From DASRJX01 sp035649235 (lineage in GTDB: Bacteria; Acidobacteriota; Polarisedimenticolia; Gp22-AA2), in the NCBI GenBank assembly GCA_035649235.1, contig DASRJX010000184.1, forward strand, positions 1 to 13,327: a DNA stretch of 13,327 nucleotides. The letters are read 5' to 3'. Shown one piece after another: positions 6,555 to 13,089 of the stretch (position 1 is its first letter; each line of letters begins with the position of its first letter). The notes under the pieces are model-generated. The model worked only from the letters and a program-made list of their open reading frames with translations, was not told the DNA's origin and made no database searches. The translations under genes were made by a program, and so were the position numbers.

Positions 6555-6878
6555 ATGGAGACCTTGAGTCCTCTCCAGCGCGAGATGCTGATCCTGACCC
6601 TGCCGCCCGATCCGGGTTACGCCCGGCTGGCCCATCTGGCGACCCTGCATTTCCTGCGCGCGCAGGGCATGCGCATCGTGAGGGCCCGGCGGAGCGCCCG
6701 CACGATCGAGTCGCGCTCCAGGACCGCCCTGCGGGCCGCGGCCAGAAAGGATCCGCAGGCGGTGGCGCTGGCGCTCACCTATACGACGGGTCCAGTCGAG
6801 CTGCAGGCGGAGCTCAGCGGCGCCAAGGCAGGCAAGAGCCGCCTGCTGGTCCTCAGGCGAAGGTCCCAGCGGCCGTGA
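6555..6878 (+). CDS. Small basic protein of unknown function, possibly a degenerate RsbW-like (HATPase) domain
   Basis: This 107-residue arginine-rich protein is the first gene of the mtnP cluster. No family is recognised with confidence. The order of elements is an N-terminal strand with a Pro turn (EMLILTLPPDPGYARLAHLA), a helix ending LRAQGM, a long basic helix (VRARRSARTIESRSRTALRA), then alternating strands (AVALALTYTTGPVELQAELSG, RLLVLRRR). This order resembles anti-sigma/serine kinase ATPase domains of the RsbW type, but the Asn and His of the N-box and the ATP-lid glycines are absent, so any such domain would not bind ATP normally. It has no signal peptide and no clear ribosome site. 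An internal ATG at 6585 is a possible alternative start. Its stop overlaps the mtnP start as GTGA. Confidence 0.7.
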   Translation: METLSPLQREMLILTLPPDPGYARLAHLATLHFLRAQGMRIVRARRSARTIESRSRTALRAAARKDPQAVALALTYTTGPVELQAELSGAKAGKSRLLVLRRRSQRP

Positions 6879-7738
6879 GCACGCGGCCCCTCGGCGTCGT
6901 GGGAGGGAGCGGGCTCTACCGCATGGCGGGGCTCGAAGGCGCGCGCGAGGAGTCGGTGCGGACACCGTTCGGCGAGCCGTCGGACGCCTTCATCACGGGA
7001 ACCCTCAAGGGACGGCCGATCGTCTTCCTGGCGCGCCACGGCCGCGGACACCGGCTGCTGCCGACCGAGATCAACTTCCGGGCTAACATCTGCGGCTTCA
7101 AGATGCTCGGGGCGGAGCGGATCGTCTCGATCAGCGCCGTCGGGAGCATGCGCGAGGAGCTGCGCCCGCTCGACGTCGTGCTGCCGGATCAGTTCATCGA
7201 CTGGACCCGGCAGCGTCCCTCGACCTTTTTCGGCGGCGGCGCCGTGGCGCACGTCGCCTTCGCCCAGCCCGTCTGTCCGGATCTGCGGGGCGTCCTGGCG
7301 GCGGCCGCCCAGGGCGTCGCCCGGCGCCTCCACGACGGCGGCACCTACCTGTGCATGGAGGGGCCCCAGTTCTCCACTCGCGCCGAGTCGCTCCTGTACC
7401 GAGCCTGGGGCATCGACGTCATCGGCATGACCAACGCGCAGGAGGCGAAGCTGGCGCGCGAGGCGGAGATCTGCTACGCCACCCTCGCCATGGTCACCGA
7501 CTACGACTGCTGGCGCGAAGGGGAGGAGGCGGTGACGGTCGAGGAGGTGGTGGCGCGGCTCGACGAGAACGCAGCCGTGGCCCAGTCGATCGTGGCGCGG
7601 GCGCTCGAGCGACTGGTCGAGGCGCGGCCCTGCGCCTGCGCCACCGCACTCGAGAACGCCATCCTCACCGATCGCGCGCGCATTCCGACGGAGACCCGCG
7701 AGCGGCTGCGCCCGATCGCCGGCCGCTACCTGGACTGA
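6875..7738 (+). CDS. mtnP: S-methyl-5'-thioadenosine phosphorylase
   Basis: This 287-residue cytoplasmic enzyme splits methylthioadenosine, a by-product of polyamine and homoserine-lactone synthesis, with phosphate to give adenine and methylthioribose-1-phosphate. Phosphate and substrate residues are visible: GGSGLY near the N-terminus, ARHGRGH, SAVGSM, CMEGPQFSTRAES, IGMTNAQEAKLAREAEICYA and VTDYDCW. Asp209 and Asp211 of TDYD correspond to the adenine-recognising aspartates of human MTAP, and the whole TDYDCWREGEEAV stretch is human-like; this separates it from purine nucleoside phosphorylases, which have Asn there. The GTG start overlaps the upstream stop as GTGA; translational coupling is expected. 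A PfkB-family kinase follows after three bases. The other methionine-salvage genes (mtnA, mtnB, mtnC, mtnD) are not in the window. Confidence 0.94.
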   Translation: MSTRPLGVVGGSGLYRMAGLEGAREESVRTPFGEPSDAFITGTLKGRPIVFLARHGRGHRLLPTEINFRANICGFKMLGAERIVSISAVGSMREELRPLDVVLPDQFIDWTRQRPSTFFGGGAVAHVAFAQPVCPDLRGVLAAAAQGVARRLHDGGTYLCMEGPQFSTRAESLLYRAWGIDVIGMTNAQEAKLAREAEICYATLAMVTDYDCWREGEEAVTVEEVVARLDENAAVAQSIVARALERLVEARPCACATALENAILTDRARIPTETRERLRPIAGRYLD

Positions 7739-7741
7739 TCG

Positions 7742-8659
7742 ATGTCGCTCCTCGTCGTCGGCTCGGTGGCGTTCGATACGGTCAAGACGCCCTATGGGCA
7801 GGCGGAGGAGGTCCTCGGAGGGTCCGCGACCTACTTCTCCGTGGCCGCGTCGTATCTCACCAAGGTGCGGATGGTGGCCGTCGTGGGGAAGGACTTCGGC
7901 GACGCGCCGATGAAACTCTTGAAGTTGCGCGGCATTGACGTCAGCGGGATCGAGGTCGCGGCGGGGAAGACCTTCCGCTGGAGCGGCGAGTACTCCGACG
8001 ACCTCAACGATCGCACCACGCACGCCACCCACCTGAACGTGTTCGAGACCTTCTCGCCGAACCTCGAGGAGAAGGACATCGGCAGCCGCTTTCTGTTCCT
8101 CGGGAACATCGATCCCGATCTGCAGCGGCAGGTCCTCACCAAGGTCAAGCCGGCCTTCTCGGCCTGCGACACCATGAACTTCTGGATCGAGGGGAAGGGG
8201 GACGGGGTGAAGCGGCTTCTGGGGAGCGTCGACGGCCTCATCATCAACGACTCCGAGGCCCGCCTCCTGGCCGGCGAGATCAACACCGTCGCCGCGGCGC
8301 GACGCCTCCTCGACCTGGGGCTGAAGTTCCTGGTGGTCAAGCGGGGAGAGTACGGCGCGGCGCTGTTCCACGGCGGGCACTACTTCGCGGTGCCGGCCTA
8401 TCCGGTGGCGCGCCCGGTCGACCCGACCGGGGCGGGCGATTCCTTCGCCGGAGGCTTCATGGGGTACCTGGCGCGCGAGGGGAGGACGACGGACACCCAC
8501 CTGCGCCAGGCGATGGTCTACGGGAGCGTCCTGGCCTCCTTCTGCGTCGAGGACTTCAGCCTGAAGCGCCTCGCCGCCCTGACCGCGCGCGACATCGAGG
8601 GGCGGGTCAGGGAGCTGAGAGACTTCGTCAGCATCCGCGGTCCCCGGCAGCGGGAATGA
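7742..8659 (+). CDS. PfkB-family sugar/nucleoside kinase
   Basis: This 305-residue ribokinase-fold kinase has usual family length. It starts MSLLVVGSVAFDTVKTPYGQ, has the substrate-site loop LGGSATYFSVAASYL, and the second PfkB signature DPTGAGDSFAGGFM with catalytic base Asp233. The family transfers phosphate from ATP to the hydroxymethyl of a sugar or nucleoside; the substrate cannot be told from sequence. Its tight link to mtnP (three-base gap) suggests salvage of a nucleoside or of a sugar freed from one, for example adenosine, inosine or a methylthioribose-related compound. This is inference. NDRTTHATHLNVFE and NTVAAARRLLDLGLKFLVV give no further hint. Its stop overlaps the next start as ATGA. 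No membrane segment or fusion. Confidence 0.9.
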   Translation: MSLLVVGSVAFDTVKTPYGQAEEVLGGSATYFSVAASYLTKVRMVAVVGKDFGDAPMKLLKLRGIDVSGIEVAAGKTFRWSGEYSDDLNDRTTHATHLNVFETFSPNLEEKDIGSRFLFLGNIDPDLQRQVLTKVKPAFSACDTMNFWIEGKGDGVKRLLGSVDGLIINDSEARLLAGEINTVAAARRLLDLGLKFLVVKRGEYGAALFHGGHYFAVPAYPVARPVDPTGAGDSFAGGFMGYLAREGRTTDTHLRQAMVYGSVLASFCVEDFSLKRLAALTARDIEGRVRELRDFVSIRGPRQRE

Positions 8660-9390
8660 GCCCCCACCCGCCGGCGGGGCGGGTCGGGCTTCTGACCGCG
8701 ATCCCGGCCCTCCTGGCGCCTGCGGCGGCCGGTCTGGGGTTTCTGTTCGGGGGCCGCCTGCTCCTGCCCGTGCTCGCCACTCTCGCCATCTACCCCTGCT
8801 TCGCACTGCTCATCGTCCGGGGCCGGCGAAACGCGGCCATCGCGGCCGCCCTCCTCTGGGCCGCCAGCCTCTCGGTGACGACGATCCTCCTGACGGTCCG
8901 GGATCCGGCCCGCGCCGGAGCCGCGATCCTCAACGGCGATGCCTACCGGGACGAGATGTTCGCCTTCATCGCGGACGGGAAGGGGCGCGAGTCCGATCCC
9001 GCGGCGTTCGTCCCGCTGCACGCCCGGCACCTCTCGCTGTTCGTCCTCCTGTCGGCGATCTCGGCCGGCCTCCTGGGGCTCGGCATGGGAACGGTGCTGG
9101 TGGGCTACATGTCGTATTACGTCGGCGCGCTGGCCGGCGGCCCGGCGCCGCTGCCAGCGGCCCTGTTCGGCTGGCCTCCCTGGGCCGTGGTCCGGGTCGT
9201 CGGTTTCATCATTCTCGGCACGCTGCTCTCCCGTCCGCTCCTGTCCCGATTGGTCCGCCGCCCCATCCCGGCCGAAGGGGAGGGCAGGCTCTACCTGCTC
9301 GCCTTCGCCCTCCTGGTGCTGGACCTGCTCCTCAAGTGGCTGCTGGCTCCGTACTGGCCGGCGCTGTTGCGCCCCTGCCTTCCAGGCTGA
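8656..9390 (+). CDS. Polytopic membrane protein of unknown function
   Basis: This 244-residue protein has about six or seven hydrophobic helices: roughly 9-32, 34-54, 59-81, 125-160 (long enough for two), 173-195 and 210-234. Between the third and fourth is a polar loop of about 40 residues (GDAYRDEMFAFIADGKGRES and following). The motif GYMSYYVGALAGG sits in the long hydrophobic region. I do not recognise the family; no transporter, peptidase or rhomboid motif is evident. The start ATG overlaps the kinase stop as ATGA, so it is co-translated with the mtnP cluster and might serve uptake or export of the compound handled there. That link is inference from position only. It ends 125 bases before ribH, with no clear terminator between. 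Confidence 0.8.
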   Translation: MSPHPPAGRVGLLTAIPALLAPAAAGLGFLFGGRLLLPVLATLAIYPCFALLIVRGRRNAAIAAALLWAASLSVTTILLTVRDPARAGAAILNGDAYRDEMFAFIADGKGRESDPAAFVPLHARHLSLFVLLSAISAGLLGLGMGTVLVGYMSYYVGALAGGPAPLPAALFGWPPWAVVRVVGFIILGTLLSRPLLSRLVRRPIPAEGEGRLYLLAFALLVLDLLLKWLLAPYWPALLRPCLPG

Positions 9391-9469
9391 TCGAACGCGG
9401 GCCGGCGGCCGAGCCCCGCGCGACCCATACAACGGAGCCCGCGCCCGCCGGCTCGGACGCGGGGTGTCG

Positions 9470-9507
9470 TGATAACATCGCGTGATTCCAGCAGTGCGGC
9501 GAGGAGG
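9470..9507 (+). promoter_or_regulatory. Weak extended -10 and strong ribosome site ahead of ribH
   Basis: TGATAACAT (9470-9478) looks like an extended -10 element (TG-N-TAACAT), but no -35 hexamer lies upstream. AGGAGG (9502-9507) precedes the TTG at 9516 by eight bases and decides that unusual start. The 9391-9515 spacer shows no FMN riboswitch core that I can recognise. Confidence 0.35.
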
Positions 9508-9515
9508 GCGATCGG

Positions 9516-9989
9516 TTGGCGGCGAGAACGGTGAGCGGACTGCTCGACGGAAAGGGACTGAGGATCGGGATCGTCGTCTCCCGGTTCAACGACTTCATCG
9601 TCGAGCGGCTGCTGGCGGGCGCAATGGACGGCCTCGTGCGGCACGGGGTGGCCGACAAGGACATCACCATCGCGCGCGTTCCAGGCTCCCTCGAGATCCC
9701 GGTGGCGGCCCAGAAAATGGCGCGCTCGAAGAAGTTCGACGCCCTCCTCTGCCTCGGCTGCGTGATCCGGGGAGAGACCATCCATTACGAGCAGGTCTGC
9801 GCCGAGGTCGCGCGCGGGGTGGCCAGGTCCGCTCTCGATTCCGGCGTGCCGGTGATCTTCGGCGTGTTGACCACCGAGAACCTCCAGCAGGCGATCGAGC
9901 GCGCCGGCGCCAAGGGCGGGAACCGGGGCTGGGACGCCGCCGAGGCGGCGATCGAGATGGTCTCCCTGCTCAAGGGCCTCGAGAGCTAG
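9516..9989 (+). CDS. ribH: 6,7-dimethyl-8-ribityllumazine synthase (riboflavin synthase beta chain)
   Basis: This 157-residue enzyme of normal length catalyses the penultimate step of riboflavin synthesis, joining 5-amino-6-ribitylaminouracil with 3,4-dihydroxy-2-butanone-4-phosphate; it assembles into pentamers or 60-mer shells. Recognised segments are GIVVSRFNDFIVERLLAGA, VPGSLEIPVAAQKMA, LCLGCVIRGETIHYEQV with catalytic His90, PVIFGVLTTENLQQAIERAG and the GNRGWDAAEAAIEM end. The TTG start is chosen because of a perfect AGGAGG eight bases before it; the in-frame GTG at 9531 is possible but lacks such a site. NusB follows after four bases, a very common ribH-nusB arrangement. The other riboflavin genes are not in the window. 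Confidence 0.96.
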   Translation: MAARTVSGLLDGKGLRIGIVVSRFNDFIVERLLAGAMDGLVRHGVADKDITIARVPGSLEIPVAAQKMARSKKFDALLCLGCVIRGETIHYEQVCAEVARGVARSALDSGVPVIFGVLTTENLQQAIERAGAKGGNRGWDAAEAAIEMVSLLKGLES

Positions 9990-9993
9990 CTCC

Positions 9994-10443
9994 ATGCCTT
10001 CCCGGCACCAAGCGCGCGAATACGCCCTGCAGATGCTCTACCAGTCGGAAGTCGGCGGAGCGTCCATGGGCGACGTGGTGGCGCAGTTCTGGCAGCAGGA
10101 GGACGCCCCCGAGGACGTGCGGCGTTTCGCGGAGCGCCTCGCTCTGGGGACCATCGACGACCTTTCCGAGATCGACCGTCTGCTGCGGGAGAGCATCGAG
10201 AACTGGCGGCTGGAGCGGCTCGGGACGGTCGACCGGAGCGTCCTCCGCCTGGCGGTCCACGAGTTCCTGCACGAGCCCGACACCCCCCGGATCGTCATCA
10301 TCGACGAGGCGATCGAGCTCGCGAAGCGGTTCGGGGGCGAGGAATCGGGCCAGTTCGTCAACGGCATCCTCGACGCCCTGCGCAAGCGCCTCGAAGCCGA
10401 GACCCCCTGCGACGGCGGGGTTACGAATCTGTCATCCAGCTGA
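9994..10443 (+). CDS. nusB: Transcription antitermination factor NusB
   Basis: This 149-residue all-helical RNA-binding protein has the normal length. With NusE (ribosomal protein S10) it binds boxA in rRNA leaders and supports antitermination. The N-terminal SRHQAREYALQMLYQSE, the central LERLGTVDRSVLRLAVHEFL and the C-terminal VIIDEAIELAKRFGGEESGQ followed by FVNGILDALRK are all diagnostic of the family. It is in one operon with ribH, four bases downstream, as in many bacteria. A short tail after LRKRL (EAETPCDGGVTNLSSS) is variable in the family. Confidence 0.96.
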   Translation: MPSRHQAREYALQMLYQSEVGGASMGDVVAQFWQQEDAPEDVRRFAERLALGTIDDLSEIDRLLRESIENWRLERLGTVDRSVLRLAVHEFLHEPDTPRIVIIDEAIELAKRFGGEESGQFVNGILDALRKRLEAETPCDGGVTNLSSS

Positions 10444-10481
10444 CCGGTGGCGTAGTCCCCAGGAATCATTAGATTGGCACC

Positions 10482-10556
10482 GTGGCCACGAGTGTGCCCC
10501 TGCCGGCCCCGGTGGTGCCGGGCGGCGCGGGCCCGCGGCAGCCGGGGGATCCTTGA
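10482..10556 (+). other. Possible 24-codon leader reading frame ahead of the DUF4388 gene
   Basis: A GTG at 10482 opens a short Pro/Val/Gly-rich frame (MATSVPLPAPVVPGGAGPRQ then PGDP) whose TGA at 10554-10556 overlaps the TTG start of the next gene as TTGA. This would allow coupled translation, but there is no convincing ribosome site before the GTG. It may be accidental in GC-rich DNA. The rest of the 10444-10552 spacer shows no promoter I can defend. Confidence 0.15.
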
Positions 10557-12076
10557 GCGTCGTCGGCAGTCTCGAAGACCTCTCTTTTCCCGACATCCTG
10601 CAGGTCGTGCACCTCAGCCGGCAGTCCGGCACGCTCATCCTGTCGGGCGAGGGCGGGGAGAGGCGCGTCCGCTTCCGCAACGGGCTCATCTGCGATGCCT
10701 CGCTGGGAGCGGCCGGACCTCGTCTCGACGAGCTCCTGGTGCGGCGCGGGCTGGTGGCCCCGGCAGCGCTCGATCCGGCGCGCCGGCGCCGCGAGCAGAC
10801 CGGCGAGACTCTCGCGTCCGCCCTCATCGCGCTGGGGGCCCTGTCGCAGGAGACACTCGACAACGTCGTCCGCGAGGAGCTGCGGTCGATGGTCCGCTCC
10901 CTCGTGCTGCTGCAGGAGGGTGAGTTCCGCTTCGTGGTCGAGGAGGACCGTGCGGCGCTCGCCGAGGGGACGCTGAAGGAGGGGCTTCCCCCGGACAGCA
11001 TCCTCTCCGGCCTCCCGGTGCAGGCGGCGCCGGACTGGCCCCCCGACCCGCCCACGGTTCCGGGCCGCGTTCCCCGGCGCGTCCTCCTGGTGAGCGAGCG
11101 CTCCCTCGTCACGCTGGCCCTGCGCGAAGAGCTGCTGCGGGCCGGCTTCGAGGCGACCGCCTGCGACAGCGTGACGGAGGGCATCGCCCGGGCCCGCTCC
11201 TTCGCAGAGCGTGGCGAGCCGTTCCTTCTCCTGTGCGACCTGATCCTGCCGGAGCAGGCGGGCACCGGCTGGCACGGCGGGATCGAGCTCGTGAAGGCCG
11301 TGCGCGCCAGCGTGCCGGATCTGGTGTCGCTCGTCGTCGGGGAGATGCGGCACCCGAGCGTCGCCGAGGCGCTGAAGGCCGCCGGCGCCAGTGGTTACCT
11401 GCCGCTGCCGGATCTGGGGCCGCTGCCGATGGGCGACGTCTCCGTCCGCGTTCGCGACTTCTGCTCGCAGCTCGGCTCGGCGCTCTGCCTGACCGACGAT
11501 CTCAGCGGGATCGACTGGAACGCCGGCGGGTGCAGCATCCGGGTCGCCGACCCGATGTCCCTCCTGTGGGGCCTCATCGGCGAGCTGCACGCCGAGGGCG
11601 GGGACGTGGCGCTGCTCGTCCTGCGTCTGGCCGCGGAGTACTTCGAGCGGGCGGCGCTGTTCGCCGTGGCCGACGGGAAGGCTGCCTGCCGCGGCGCCTT
11701 CGGGGCTCCGCTCGACGCCCGCATGCGCGGGGCCGAGCTGCCGCTCGACGAAGGCTCCATCCTGGTGCGCGCGATCACGGGCCGCGAGACCTGCGTCGGG
11801 CCGATTCCCGCGGACGCGGCGAACCGCCCCCTGGCGGATCGTCTCGGGGCGCCGAAAGCACCCGTGGCGGCCGTCCTGCCGGTCGTGAGCGGTCAGGAGG
11901 TCTTCGGCGTGCTCTACGGTGACAATGCGCCGAGCGGGGCGCCCCTCGCCGATCTCAGGCCCCTCGAGATCTTCCTGAGCCAGGCGGGGCTGGCGATCCA
12001 GAACGCGCTGCTGCGGCAGAGACTCGAGTCGCTGACGACTCGGGACGGCCGGAAGCGCGAGCGGGCCACGGCATGA
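10553..12076 (+). CDS. DUF4388 / receiver-like / GAF regulatory protein
   Basis: This 507-residue cytoplasmic protein has three parts. Residues 1-130 are a DUF4388 (PATAN-type) domain, opening SVVGSLEDLSFPDILQVVHL and continuing SRQSGTLILSG, with the later LRSMVRSLVLLQEGEFRF segment. Residues about 175-300 resemble a response-regulator receiver (RVLLVSERSLVTLALREELL, LLLCDLILPEQAG, ALKAAGASGYLPLP). Asp229 is retained, but the paired acidic residues near the first strand read Ser-Glu and the conserved lysine is Leu285, so normal phosphorylation is doubtful. Residues about 320-490 look like a GAF domain (AAVLPVVSGQEVFGVLYGDN, FLSQAGLAIQNALLRQ). The TTG start is inferred because the family N-terminus begins there, preceded by GGGGGA. 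Its role is likely signal integration; the ligand and partners are unknown. Its stop overlaps the next start as ATGA. Confidence 0.85.
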   Translation: MSVVGSLEDLSFPDILQVVHLSRQSGTLILSGEGGERRVRFRNGLICDASLGAAGPRLDELLVRRGLVAPAALDPARRRREQTGETLASALIALGALSQETLDNVVREELRSMVRSLVLLQEGEFRFVVEEDRAALAEGTLKEGLPPDSILSGLPVQAAPDWPPDPPTVPGRVPRRVLLVSERSLVTLALREELLRAGFEATACDSVTEGIARARSFAERGEPFLLLCDLILPEQAGTGWHGGIELVKAVRASVPDLVSLVVGEMRHPSVAEALKAAGASGYLPLPDLGPLPMGDVSVRVRDFCSQLGSALCLTDDLSGIDWNAGGCSIRVADPMSLLWGLIGELHAEGGDVALLVLRLAAEYFERAALFAVADGKAACRGAFGAPLDARMRGAELPLDEGSILVRAITGRETCVGPIPADAANRPLADRLGAPKAPVAAVLPVVSGQEVFGVLYGDNAPSGAPLADLRPLEIFLSQAGLAIQNALLRQRLESLTTRDGRKRERATA

Positions 12077-13089
12077 TCGTCCGCTGCCCATCCTGCCGCC
12101 GCGGCTATCGACTGGACGACCAGCTCACGGTGCGCCGACGGACGCTGCGCTGCAAGGCCTGCGGCTGCCGCTTCACGAGCGAAACGTCCGCGGCCGACGG
12201 GGCGGAGACCTCACCGCCCGCGGCACCGCCGCCTGCGGAACCGGATCCGGAAGCGAAACCGAGCGCGGCGCCGCAACCGCTCGAAGTGGAGCCGGAGCCG
12301 GCTGCGGAGACGTCGCCGGACGGTCCGGCAGAGCCGCCGCCGGGCGCACCGTCGCCCAGCGCACCGGCTCCGGACGGCGGTCCGTGCGTCGTCCTGGCCG
12401 ACGCGGGAAGGCCGTTCCGCGGCGTCGTCCAGCCGCTGCTCGAAGAGATGGGCTGTGCCGTCGATCTGGCGACGGAGGGCATGGAGGCGTTCCGGCTCGC
12501 CGTGGTCAGGAAACCGGCCCTGCTCATCGCCAGCGTTCACCTGCCGGGGTTGTCGGGCGTGGCGATCTGCGAGGGAGTCAAGGGGAGCCCCCATCTCAAG
12601 TCGATCAAGGTCGCCCTGGTCGGATCCTCCCTGAGCTCCGACCTGTTCAACAGCAGCACCGCCCGGGCGTACGGCGCCGATCTCTTCCTCGAGGAGGGGA
12701 TGAGCAAGGACGCGCTGAGCCGGGAGATCGCCTTCCTCCTCGGGGTCGGCGCCGTCTCGAGCGGGGGCGCCGCCGGCCCGCGAGCGGACGAGCCCGAGGC
12801 GGCCCCGGGCAACCGGATCGGGCCGGACGCGGAGATCGGCATGCTGGCCCGCCTCATGCTGTCCGATCTGCGGCTCTACTACCCCGACCGATACGAGCGG
12901 GCGGTCCGGGACGGCAACCTGTTCGAGGTCTTCAGCGACGAGCTGTCGAAGGGTCGCGCGATGCTCGACGAGCGCTACCCACAGGTGGCCGAGCGGCACA
13001 GGATCCTGGCGGCCGCCCTCAAGACCGGTGTGGAGGGAAAGAGCCGGTCCGAGTCAGCCACTAGTTCGTCAGGTAGGCGAACAAACTGA
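12073..13089 (+). CDS. MJ0042-type zinc-ribbon protein with pseudo-receiver domain
   Basis: This 338-residue protein starts with a zinc-ribbon: Cys5-x2-Cys8 and Cys27-x2-Cys30 in MIVRCPSCRRGYRLDD and RTLRCKACGCRF, the MJ0042 pattern. A long Pro/Ala/Glu-rich linker (about 36-105) follows. Residues about 108-225 have a receiver fold (CVVLADAGRPFRGVVQPLLE, LLIASVHLPGLSGVAICEGV, ARAYGADLFLEEGMS). The phospho-accepting Asp is replaced by Ser154 and the conserved Lys by Glu208, so it cannot take phosphate the usual way. A C-terminal helical module (about 250-320: MLARLMLSDLRLYYPDRYER, DGNLFEVFSDELSKGRAML) is of a kind seen in similar zinc-ribbon regulators of soil bacteria; I recall the pattern but cannot name a family. 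The ATG overlaps the DUF4388 gene stop, so the two probably act together. The 3' end overlaps the opposing gene by 29 bases. Confidence 0.85.
   Translation: MIVRCPSCRRGYRLDDQLTVRRRTLRCKACGCRFTSETSAADGAETSPPAAPPPAEPDPEAKPSAAPQPLEVEPEPAAETSPDGPAEPPPGAPSPSAPAPDGGPCVVLADAGRPFRGVVQPLLEEMGCAVDLATEGMEAFRLAVVRKPALLIASVHLPGLSGVAICEGVKGSPHLKSIKVALVGSSLSSDLFNSSTARAYGADLFLEEGMSKDALSREIAFLLGVGAVSSGGAAGPRADEPEAAPGNRIGPDAEIGMLARLMLSDLRLYYPDRYERAVRDGNLFEVFSDELSKGRAMLDERYPQVAERHRILAAALKTGVEGKSRSESATSSSGRRTN

Noticed and set aside
3669..6965. Minus-strand open frame of about 1098 codons
   Set aside because: It runs antisense to scoB and in a wrong frame across the diguanylate cyclase gene. Its translation is a low-complexity Arg/Pro/Gly/Ala mixture with no motif, as expected for a shadow frame in very GC-rich DNA.
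9391..9515. FMN riboswitch upstream of ribH
   Set aside because: The conserved FMN-element core segments are not seen and the spacer is short.
9482..10552. Upstream extension of the DUF4388 frame through ribH and nusB (864 codons in all)
   Set aside because: The ribH and nusB frames are clearly the real ones here. The DUF4388 N-terminus begins at the TTG at 10553, where the family sequence starts.
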